Shown: positions 24,630-33,812 of the stretch, in pieces | Layout: every line of letters begins with the position of its first letter | Numbering within the stretch: the stretch's first letter is position 1 | From: Paragonimus westermani | Taxonomy: Eukaryota; Platyhelminthes; Trematoda; Plagiorchiida; Troglotrematidae | DNA: 64,000 nt | Assembly: GCA_008508345.1 (NCBI GenBank) | Contig: QNGE01003090.1 | Coordinates: 1 to 64,000, forward strand | Direction: 5' to 3' | Translations under genes and position numbers: made by a program | Notes under the pieces: generated by a model | What the model saw: the letters and a program-made list of their open reading frames with translations, nothing else | Databases searched by the model: none | What the model was told of the DNA's origin: nothing

Positions 24630-24956
24630 TGTAGTGAAACAAAGAGTTGGGGCAACAGCACCTCAAGGCAAATACAAGAACTCACAGTACGTGTCCGCAA
24701 TTGATTCCACTACACTAAGTCTGCTGCGTATTGCAAGAAGATTCTCCCCTTTAGTAATAACGGATTTGGTTGCTCCAGCGAGACAAATGAACGGTGCCAC
24801 GGTTAGCCCACGATAACCAGGACTGCGTGCGAACAGAAGACGAAACGCGCGAGGACGAAGTGAGTACTGATTCAAACAATAGACAAGTAGTTTATATACA
24901 CAATAAACACAACCAGTATGAATAATGTTACGTAACAAGAGGTCGACAGGGTAGCA
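24630..24956 (-). repeat. Gypsy 3' LTR
   Basis: 327 bp, starting TGCTACCCTGTCGACC and ending TTTCACTACA on the minus strand. It differs from the partner at 28335-28661 at a single base (24954 versus 28659). A TATA-like stretch (TATATAAAC, minus strand) lies near 24890-24899. Confidence 0.95.
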
Positions 24957-25028
24957 GACCCTACATAACTCTGCTCTAGAACGTGAGGGAAAAGAAAAAG
25001 CTCGATAGTTAGAGAATCACACAGTGAA

Positions 25029-25686
25029 TCAACGTTGACGATCGTTATAGATTGTCGACCATCTAACGGTTCGGCCAAAACGAATGTGTGGTTTGCATGT
25101 CTTGGGCTGGGAGGCAGGAAAACGGGTATGGTCACTAGTGTCAAACATGGGTTGGGTAGACTGAGAAGGGTTTTGTGAGTCGGTGGACATATCACACGTA
25201 ATTGGATATTCTGACCGGGCTAAAGGAATATCACGCAGTTTTAGAAAGGGGCTGGCACGAAGTTGGCGAAGTTCTGGGTCATTAGCCTGGGATTTCGCGA
25301 GGGAGGGAAAGTCGATCACGCTTGCGGATAGTTGACTAACATCCGGATGAGATAAGGCGTTGGTGACAAAATTACTGGAACCGTCTATAAAATAGTTGTC
25401 TGTGGTGAACTGAGATATAAAGTCCAGGTGTTTTGTTTCTTTCGTTGAGCACCGATCCAGAGGGAAACGAAAGGCATACACAAGGGGTTCGTGATCAGTA
25501 AAGATAATGAAGTTGCGGCCCTCGAGAAGTCAAAAATGTTTAATGGCAAGGTAAATAGCCAGTAACCCACGGCCGAAGGTACTGAATGGTGTTCGCTTTG
25601 ATTGGAGTTTTCGGGAGAAAAAGGAGGAGAGCTGGATCTCACCATTCACATTCTGTTGTAAAACAGCGCCAACAGCCGATTGAGAT
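25029..25686 (-). pseudogene. Gypsy RNase H and pol C terminus, integrase deleted
   Basis: After the inserted 285-bp element, the minus strand resumes with ASQSAVGAVLQQNVNGE, a LLAIYLAIKHF block and the FTDHEPLVYAF motif of RNase H (near 25490). It then passes through the RNase H to integrase linker (SASVIDFPSLAKSQANDPEL, LARSEYPITCDMST). Instead of the HHCC zinc region and the DDE core, it runs in frame into a sequence typical of the extreme pol C terminus (HIRFGRTVRWS) and stops at 25029. About a kilobase of integrase is missing when compared with the relic at 5117-6150. Confidence 0.85.
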
Positions 25687-25690
25687 GCGT

Positions 25691-25975
25691 TGTAACATGC
25701 AGGCCAACTGAATCTACTCTGGATGCCCGTGACTTCGCGGTCAACCTTCCGTCAACGTGGACGCACCAGGGGACAGCGCTCTTCCGAAGCAGGGGTTCGT
25801 ACGACAGTTCTGAAAAGGGAAACAATACGAACAAACATGAGCCGAAGGCCCAGTAAGCCATGCACACGACTTACACAAACGAAAGCTAAAGCGGCACCGA
25901 CAACACAGCAGCACGCCCAGTCACACAACTCAAATTCAAATCGCGCTCTCTTGCTGGTTTCGGTTGCGTGTTACA
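25691..25975. mobile_element. 285-bp TG...CA element, copy C, nested in gypsy pol
   Basis: 285 bp beginning TGTAACATG and ending GTGTTACA, flanked by the perfect 4-bp duplication gcgt (25687-25690 and 25976-25979). It sits between the KTDA and ASQS codons of the gypsy RNase H start. Removing the unit and one gcgt restores a continuous frame, which fixes the boundaries to the base. It is homologous to copies A and B. Confidence 0.9.
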
Positions 25976-25979
25976 GCGT

Positions 25980-27330
25980 CAGTCTTCAAAATCAGCGGCG
26001 AGCGTTCATCTGTTCCTAAATGCTTTAATGTGGTTGCTTTGGACAAGGCTTCTTTGGCTGCGAGAAACGCTGCATTTGCTTCCGGCGACAGAACGAATTG
26101 TTTAGGATTGGCCTTCAAAATGTCCGTGAGGGGTTTTAAAAGTTCCGAACATCGGGGGATAAAACGACAATAATAATTGACAATACCTAGGTAGCGTCGG
26201 AGACCTTTTAAAGACTGTGGCTGTGGGTAGTCCTCAGCAGCGCTAATTTTCTCTGGCAAAGGCCGGATACCGTTACTGTCGATTCAGTGTCCGAGATAAT
26301 CTATGGAAGTAACTCCGAAGGTACACTTCATAGAGTTTAGCGTGACACCGTATTATGTAAGACGTTCGAACGGCTTTCGAAGATGTGACTCGTGCTGTTG
26401 AGTGTCCTCACTGGCGACTAAGATGTCGTCAATATAAACGTACACGAAATCTGAACCACGAAGTACTTGGTCCATGAATCTTTGGAAAGTCTGTGCAGCA
26501 TTCCGTAAGCCAAATGGCATACGAACGAATTCATACAGTCTAAAGGGAGTGGTAATGGCGGTCTTTGGGACGTCTTTCGGGGCCACGTGGATTTGGTGGT
26601 AAGATCGAACCAAAGATATCTTCGAGAAAATGGTCATACCGTTTAACCTGATTTAAAAATTCGTCAATGTGATGAATAGAGTATCGGTCTGGAACGGTTA
26701 CGTTGTTCAGGGCGTGGTAATCGCCACACGGACGCCAGTCACCTGGTAATCTTTTAGGAACCGCATGGAGGGGTGAGGCCCATGAACTATTGGAAGGCTG
26801 ACTAACACCAAATCGTGAGAGGTGTTCAGACTCTGCATTGGCCACGTTCAGGTTGTGCGGTGGCAAACGTCTGGGACGTGCGTATGTAGGTGGGCCTTTG
26901 GTGACGATGTGATGGAAAACGTCGTGTTTGGGCAGCGATGTTACATTAGACAGATTGGTTAGTTGTGTAAATTGTCGGAGGATGACATCGAAACTGTTAT
27001 CTGGTAAGGATGACCGCAGTCCAGTCGAGTTGATTGATTTGGTCTTGTCATGTACATATAGGGTTGCTGTGCTGTCACTCAGGTCACGATTGCCGACATC
27101 CACCATAAGTCCAAAGAATGATACAAAAAACAATCCCAGCGATCGGATGTTGTACATCCGCCACCGTGGATTTCCAAGGGAACTGACGACAGAGTTCGAG
27201 GTCCAAAGTGAGTAGCTCCTCACCATTTGTTGGAATTGTTGAACGGTTGGCTGCTTGCAGTGTGCACGATACCGGCTGCAGGTTGTATTTGCCACCTCTC
27301 AGTGGGATAATACTGCGCCCGTATCAATGA
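25980..27330 (-). pseudogene. Gypsy protease and reverse transcriptase, frameshifted
   Basis: The minus strand shows the protease active site FLIDTGA near 27330-27310 and then a frameshift. The RT follows from about 26880: [40 protein letters not shown], then, after another frameshift, [36 protein letters not shown] and the catalytic YVYIDDIL (near 26440). After a further break come LKGLRRYLGIVNYYCRF and the connection domain up to KTDA at 25980. The catalytic YIDD is intact, but the frame is broken at least three times. Confidence 0.9.
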
Positions 27331-27449
27331 GGAAAATCAGGGCAGTGGAACGGTCGACCACATAGAATGGGCGACAGTTTGAAGAGCCATGAACAGCTGT
27401 CACCATTACTGCCTGTCCTCCGCGTTTCCCGAATGAGGGTTATCCTTAG

Positions 27450-28233
27450 CAAAACTGCATGGTCTGGTACAATGGAGAGCTTTAGCGTCAAACCGACGAT
27501 GGTAGTAACACACGTTTCGACCACCTCGCCGTCTGCGTGAACGACTTCGGGACTGGAGGCGATAGAGAGGGCCTCGTGACTAGGCTGCCAGTTGTTTAGA
27601 GATTGCAGAGAGCTGCATGGTCATTTCGGAAAACTGCTGCTTCAGAACGTCCACTTCCGTCGGCCAACTGCGGCCTGAAGACAATTCTGGTGAATGCACA
27701 TGAGATAGAGTGTAACTCTGATAGCTCTCATAGACTTGGTCAGCCAGATCTGCAAGTTTGTGGAGTGGTGTGTCTTTATCAAAGTAAGACAACACTTTTA
27801 GAATATCGTCCGGCAGATTTTTGTACCACAATTCACGTAGAATTGGTTCGTTTACCGTATGTTCGCTCTGGAGCTGTGTCATGTGACTTAGGAGTTGTGA
27901 AGGGGTTCTGTCACCCAACTCTACTCCTGCCAGAAGTTCGCGCAGGTTCTGCTCGTCGGTTGCTGTAGTTCGTCCGATGATCGTGGCCTTTAAAGTGTCA
28001 TACGGGCTCACGCTGGGTCCAGTGTAGATAAGGTCAGCAACCTCAGTAGCGACCTGCTCGAGAAGGTTGGCGACTATGAAATTATACACCGACTTTTGTG
28101 AGCGTATTCTTCTAGAATCAAAGATAGCCGTGACTTGAGCGAATCAAAGCCTAGGATCACGACTACTGAACCCACGAAGTTTTACATCAACTGCATTCTC
28201 TGAGGCGGTGGGATCTGGTTCAGGATCCGTCAT
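27450..28233 (-). pseudogene. Gypsy gag with an in-frame stop
   Basis: Gag starts at the ATG at 28233 (MTDPEPDPTASENAVD) and meets TGA at 28146-28144, where related gag proteins have a Trp codon. The same frame then stays open from 28143 to 27580 with the conserved capsid-like sequence (VANLLEQVATEVADLIYTG, LLAGVELGDRTPSQLLSHM, LRELWYKNLPDDILKVLSY). In another frame follows a basic stretch and a zinc knuckle of the form C-x2-H...C-x3-C (CYYHRRFDAKALHCTRPC, about 27510-27457), as in CsRn1-type gypsy gag. It is non-functional as it stands. Confidence 0.9.
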
Positions 28234-28334
28234 GTTAAGAGAGAAGAAACAAACAAAACAGAAATCGATCAAACGGGAAAAAATTTTTGGGAGTTCTGTA
28301 GAAAATGTAGAAAGGTAATCGGGCTCAACAAATA

Positions 28335-28661
28335 TGTAGTGAAACAAAGAGTTGGGGCAACAGCACCTCAAGGCAAATACAAGAACTCACAGTACGTGTC
28401 CGCAATTGATTCCACTACACTAAGTCTGCTGCGTATTGCAAGAAGATTCTCCCCTTTAGTAATAACGGATTTGGTTGCTCCAGCGAGACAAATGAACGGT
28501 GCCACGGTTAGCCCACGATAACCAGGACTGCGTGCGAACAGAAGACGAAACGCGCGAGGACGAAGTGAGTACTGATTCAAACAATAGACAAGTAGTTTAT
28601 ATACACAATAAACACAACCAGTATGAATAATGTTACGTAACAAGAGGTCGACAGGGTAACA
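28335..28661 (-). repeat. Gypsy 5' LTR
   Basis: 327 bp, TGTTACC...CACTACA on the minus strand, with a TATA-like stretch near 28594-28603 that would promote element transcription leftwards. Directly downstream (28334 leftwards) no obvious TGG-starting tRNA primer site is seen. Confidence 0.95.
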
Positions 28662-29231
28662 GACTCTGCATCTTCCCAGTTGGATGTTTACAAAAGTTTT
28701 GAGCAATTGTCGTAGCTTACGTGCGTAGGCAAACCATACAGCATGCTGAAACGCGCTGAAACACAGATGGAAGAGTAGACTCACTGAGAACAAACACGTG
28801 GGGGTAATTGACATGAGTGATCTACTTGAAGTCTGTGGGGAACAGTACACACTAGCAGCGTCTTCCTTCAGCGTAGAATGTAGCCGTTAATTTGCATGCG
28901 TTCTGAATGTCCTGCCGGATACCTGAAACCGTGTATCAGAAAAAGCCCCGCCATCCTATCCACCAACTCCGATATCCGCCAAGTGAGTGTATACGTATGT
29001 GTGAAGGAACTCACCTTCTTCAATTACACCACGCTTCTCAAACATCACCTTGAGAGCCGCAGTATAGTGCATTTCTTGAAAACAAAATTATCTTTTGAGT
29101 TACTTGATAAATATTGTCTGCATAATCTTATGTCTAGATATACATTATCCCGACATCCGTTTGTTAACAAGCAAGCACCCACAACGGCAGCCATACCGAG
29201 TTCCAAAAGCATACGATAAGATCGTTCTCAC
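28662..29231. other. No recognisable gene
   Basis: Flank of the gypsy 5' LTR. A 107-codon plus frame (28896-29219) is unrecognised and overlaps no splice signal of note. Confidence 0.4.
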
Positions 29232-29486
29232 CTGACGGCCAGTTAAAACAAACATATATGAGTCCGTGATACAGATTTCGGCGATCCCAATTTCTGCACC
29301 GTGTACTAGGGTAATAAGGCGGGATGTGAGGTAAATTATTTCTTCCCCCGCGATAACTGGATAAATCACGGTGTACGACCAGAACTCAAGGGATACTTGT
29401 TTAAATGCGATGCAAGCATCAAATGGTCGTACACTAATTGTTCGGCAGTGTCTCCAGTGCTTCGCGAAATTGAGCAATGAACGCAC
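29232..29486 (-). CDS. Candidate exon, phase 0, unrecognised gene
   Basis: The minus strand has an acceptor (CATATTTTCAG) at 29487 and a strong donor (CGTCAG then GTGAGA) at 29231, enclosing exactly 85 codons that stay open. The product includes LEFWSYTVIYPVIAGEEIIY and TLVHGAEIGIAEICITDSYM. Both ends are phase 0, matching the candidate exon just upstream (29724-29871). Both encode a related VH/IH-x-GAE[IM] segment, so the pair may be a duplicated exon in an extracellular repeat protein. No family could be named. Confidence 0.45.
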
Positions 29487-29723
29487 CTGAAAATATGGGT
29501 TGAAGTCCACATTAGGTGGTTCTTGCAAAAGTGGTGGGGGTTTTCACCACCAAACCAGTACTTTTGTGACTCATTCAAGGGATTCCAACTTCCATATAAA
29601 TACTGTTCCATTACACCTGATCAGCCGTAAGTAATTTGGTCGAAATTTTGATTTTACTATTTTGAAAAATACCCAGAACACCATGATTCGAACCAAATTG
29701 GTCGTTATTCTTTTTGAACTAAC

Positions 29724-29871
29724 TTCAAACCCAGATCCTACGAAAGTCATGACTGACTCCATTTCTGCTCCGATATGAATTACATTTTCGTGGTTTGCCA
29801 CTGATGGAGAAGTAACGAGGCGAATGACGGACTTCTGGTAGGAACGTCCATGTAGCATGTCATGCCCGAAA
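29724..29871 (-). CDS. Candidate exon upstream of 29486, unrecognised gene
   Basis: The frame is open for 109 codons on the minus strand (29900-29571). Inside it an acceptor (GTCACCTAAG, at 29872) and a donor (TTTGAA then GTTAGT, at 29723) outline 148 bp reading GRSYQKSVIRLVTSPSVANH and NVIHIGAEMESVMTFVGSG. The donor is phase 0, compatible with the exon at 29486. The acceptor is only moderate. No known domain was recognised. A zona-pellucida-like fold was considered because of the I-G-A-E-M-E pattern, but there is no supporting Cys set. Confidence 0.35.
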
Positions 29872-29900
29872 CTTAGGTGACACAATAAAGGTTCAGACAC

Positions 29901-30579
29901 ATATTAGTCACCTCCACGGAAGTCTTCCGTTGCTTGTTCAACCGTCACGAAAGTGATAACATGTCGCTGTTATGAGCTTAGTTTTGAGCCGTACTATGCC
30001 ACCACTGATGAGGTAACTAAAGTATATGTCGTTCCGAATCTCAACCCGAGATGTCACTCTGCCACACACTCCCGTATTTTTTCTTCTCCCGGGGCCCTGG
30101 CCGGTTTTAATCGATTGAAATTTGGGACCGTGGACTTTTGACATCTATCTGCTCTTCTAGCGTAACAGCGTATCACCGCGCACGTGTCCAACAACAAAGG
30201 GACCTTTCATTCAAGAGTGCAATGTGGCGGGTAGTCCAGAAAATGGGAGGCTTGTATATGGGTGAACTGCGCCAAATGACGAGGGAGATTTCTTATCCGA
30301 ATATTTTCTCTGACTTTCCCGAACTGCTTCTGTGTAAAGGTGAACCAGTACAAGAATTCTAATAATGAGGTCCCGCAAGGAGATGACTTACTCTGTGATT
30401 AGCTTGGCCGCCGACCGACGTAAGGAGCTAAAGCTCTCAGTACGTTCTCACAAAGTTTGACGATTGGTTGGTGGCAGAGTGGACGGTGGTCCCGTAGGCT
30501 ACGAGACACTGTTAAATTGTCTCATCAAATTGTCGAGCGGCCACAAATGATTCCATCAGACCCATCAGTGTACAATCGG
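29901..30579. other. No recognisable gene; possible 3' part of a gypsy relic
   Basis: This region lies downstream (minus direction) of the gypsy RNase H remains at 30585-30845, where an integrase would be expected. I could not recognise integrase motifs in any frame. Confidence 0.35.
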
Positions 30580-31900
30580 TGCGTTCAATTGGTCCATCTC
30601 CCAGCAGGTTGTGGGGTGTTTTCCGTGTTCCATGTACTTGTATGGGCCTCCTTTCTCCCATAATTTATCTGCAACAATACCGCTGCGAGACCGTGTCCAT
30701 CCGTGTCAGTATCCATTACAAATTCGCCAGCCTGTTTGGTAAGATCTGGAAGCGCTGGCATTGGAAACCCGCTGAATTTCTCTCGCATCCCTCTACGCCC
30801 TGTCAGGTTTAGTGTGAATACAGCTTGGTGGAGGCAATCAAGCATAATTAGAATTAGAGGTAATCATTGGGTGATGAAAGCAGTGATGCCGTCCCGATAT
30901 GCCAAGCAGTTCTGGGCCCCAGGATCTTTGGGTACTGAGTTTACCATGCGCTGAAATACCACAAAGGCGCTCACTAAACCGGATGGCACTGTCTGGAGTA
31001 CGTGCAGCCTGGAAGGTGAAATCAAAGCTGTTTCGTCCCCGGCGACTTCCCTGACTTCAACATGTCAGCAGCCGAAGATAACTTTGAGTGTACCAAGCTA
31101 ATAAGAACCGCCTAATTCCTGTAGTAAATCCTCTGTGTGGAAGGGGATCAGGGTTTATTTTGAGACGCTATTATGTAGACAATAATAGGCACAGAGCCAC
31201 AAATTCCCGTTGATGTTCCTTATCAAAGCTATTAGGGTAACCGCTGGTACATTTGAGGGCTGAACGGTGTTTTGGAAGTGGGATGGTGCCCGTTTCGATG
31301 GTGTTAATATCGCCATACGCCCCTGACCTTGTGAATCATGCAAAAACATGCACACACTTCCTAATCGGATTAGTTGAACCTTCCTTAAATTGCCGTTTTT
31401 TTCTGACCAATAGTCCACCAGTAACTCGTAGCTGTTCTGATTGTTCGGATACAGAGATGATGGTTTAGGAGCCACAGATGCTTGCTGGTACATCGTTGGC
31501 TGAGTTTCAAACAGTTATGCACACGTTAAGTCTACACGGCAACTTGGTGGCTGCTTTAAGTCTACTCCTGAAAACAATGTTCCTAAGTAACTGGTCGGCC
31601 ACTACGACTCGGAGCTTTAGACACGTTACGGTAACGCACCAGTCTACGTTCATTCATATCCGAGCAGTGGGGGCTGCCCGTTGACTGCCGGTAACTTACT
31701 GCGGAGACGACGCCAGTTTCACCTCGCCAAACTATTCGTCAGGACGATCTTAATGATCCATGGGGACGCTTCCTCACCAATGAGACAGGAGATGCACCGT
31801 CCATTTGTGACAGTTGATGATACGGACAGCCTCCGACTCATCAGACAAGTTGAGTGGTCTATGTTCGAAAGCTCTCCGTCAAGGTAGTTAGAAGCGATTT
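30580..31900 (-). mobile_element. Decayed Ty3/gypsy pol (protease-RT-RNase H) of a second lineage
   Basis: Minus-strand remains in order: a protease/RT linker (LPAVNGQPPLLG near 31680), an RT entry region (ELLVDYWSEKNGNLRKVQLI near 31410-31360; a RAPSHFQNTVQPSNV block near 31280), RT core (IRNINGNLWLCAYYCLHN; HTEDLLQELGG near 31120; VVFQRMVNSVPKD near 30950; LAYRDGITAF in place of Y-DDI near 30900) and RNase H (PDLTKQAGEFVMDTDTDGHG near 30750-30690; VLLQ). The sequence style differs from the CsRn1-like relics, so it represents another gypsy lineage. Stops and frameshifts are frequent. Confidence 0.8.
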
Positions 31901-33620
31901 GATTAAACGTACGTGTCGCGTCACCGTAAATTATTATTTTGTTCCGGCCGCGAGTCCGTGCAGGCCGACAGAACAGACGCCGATAGGTACAGTCGCTCCC
32001 TGTTCCAACCAGCTAACCTAACACCCCGAGTGCATACGTCAAGTCATTAATTCCTCCTCATACATCGTTCAGAAAAATTCGTCTCGAGTTCCAGACAGAA
32101 GTTGGTCTCCAAACCGCTTGAGGCTGCCTCGATTTGCCGCCAGACTTCGGTGGTGGAATTCATTGGGAATGCCCGCGAACCGTCCGAGCAGTCACTTTTC
32201 CCATTAGTCATTTTAGAACCTGTTTGGTCTGTTTTTCGACGGGTTGGGTGCATTTGAGCTTCAGCGCGGACGTCTGGATATCCTCGCCATGAAGTCGGCG
32301 ATGTTCATGGGACCATCCTCCGTAATGAAGGAAGAGGGCTTTGGGCATCAGTGTACGACTTGAGCGTTAACGCGGCTTCTCGCCCATTCTAGTTTGTTCA
32401 TCTCATTTTCAAGGATACTCGTCAACACCCCAGATAATAACATGTACCACAGTACGTTCTGCTGGTTTTCGGGTTAGAACTTGTTTACTTGTAGGTGAAC
32501 TTCGATAGGTTGAACTTTTCAGGTACCATGACCGTCTCAGTAGTATCCAACGGGGTGGTTACGCTACATACGGTTGTTGTCATGATAGTCGTGAAAACGT
32601 CCAGTACTCATTGTATTATCTGTGTAGTTTGGTCAGATAACTACTTCCACGCTTGGAGGGTGCGTTTGGCGCCACGGAGCGTTCATCAAATACAATAAGC
32701 AGGAAAAAGACAGGCGATGGAAGTCCAGTAAGTTTATTCATGCAACGCGTACCATCTAAAAGTTAGAAGATGGGGCAAAGGTGCGCCGAAGTGTTGGTCT
32801 CTTTCACGTCAGCCCCAGTGCTTGATCAATTGGCCCGACGTTGACAGCTACAATACAAAGGTTCAAACAATGACCATTTGTACATGGACGGAGTCTTGGT
32901 AATACAGATATAATTGCTACACACAACTTGAGTGCACATTGCAGTCGTGCAATCCTTATTACTCTGCTTTCAATTTTGAAAACACAATAATGGATCTAGA
33001 TAAAATTCCATCTGCTCTCTTAGCTCAACATTGGCGCGTTACCCATTGAGCTTTCATGTACTGAGTTGCGAAACTTTCAAATGCGGTTGATATTTATTCT
33101 CACTTTCGATCCACTGGATCCTTGCGGATGCTCGCCCGAAGACCGAATATCCATACAAGCACGTCGGCTAAGTACATGCCAGTCTAACGAGTATTTGGGT
33201 ACCAAAAAATCAGGCAATGGATAAAATTATTGAGAAAAAACATTTGAGCAGTTTTATTTCAGCCGAAAAAAGATCAATTCGATGTGTTTGAAAGTTTAAA
33301 AAACGCGCCGGATGAATCATGAACTATGTACGATATACATGGAATAATGTGGAATATCGCATTATGCAATTTCAGTTGGAGTTTTCTTGTTGAGTTCGAT
33401 GATTTGTTTAACAGAACACGGATCCTTTCTTTCGTTGTGGGCTGCGACCGCTCCGTGCGTGTGAGCGTCGCTCTGTTCGTTGGACGTGGCCGCCTTGCGG
33501 CAAACATCGCAAAAGAAAAAAAGCAAAATGGAAGAGGTGCGTAAACTGCATAGTGCGATATAGTTAGCGCTCCGTGTAAGGTTATATGCGAAGAAGCCCG
33601 TTAGACTTCCTGTCCATCTG
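31901..33620. other. No recognisable gene
   Basis: No domain or repeat recognised. Short frames (at most 95 codons) lack support. The part near 32050-32300 could be upstream gag of the gypsy relic, but no zinc knuckle was seen. Confidence 0.35.
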
Positions 33621-33812
33621 ATGTTTGTTAGGTTGGGAGGCTCTCGCACTATGCGAGGCTGTCTTCATTGTTTTTGTCTGGCGTTTCTGTTTTTTGCTAC
33701 GCCTGTGTCTGCTGCGTTGTCACCGGGGTTTGACTGGGATTGTTTTCGCTGTGTTTGGTCGTGTTCAGTGGGATATCCGCTGAATTCCTCTGAGTGTAGT
33801 TTGTCTGTGTAG
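33621..33812 (+). other. Short ORF with a signal-peptide-like start
   Basis: A 63-codon frame contains an internal Met start followed by a hydrophobic stretch (MRGCLHCFCLAFLFFATPVS) ending in an A-x-A type cleavage context. A short tail with four cysteines (DCFRCVWSC and SEC) follows. It would fit a small secreted Cys-rich peptide. The opposite strand is also open (33871-33665), with a Gln/Asn/Thr-rich product, so the coding strand is uncertain and the feature may be chance. Confidence 0.2.

Larger units (their letters stand above)
24630..28661 (-). mobile_element. Ty3/gypsy LTR retrotransposon with both LTRs, defective
   Basis: A 4032-bp element reads on the minus strand: 5' LTR (28661-28335), gag (from 28233), CCHC-like knuckle, protease, reverse transcriptase, RNase H, a short pol C terminus and 3' LTR (24956-24630). 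The LTRs have TG...CA ends. The domain set is that of CsRn1-like gypsy elements of flukes. The body is dead: a stop inside gag at 28146-28144, frameshifts in protease and RT, a 285-bp insertion between RT and RNase H, and no integrase. The bases flanking the element (actt on the left, gact on the right) do not match, so no target duplication is visible. Confidence 0.95.
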
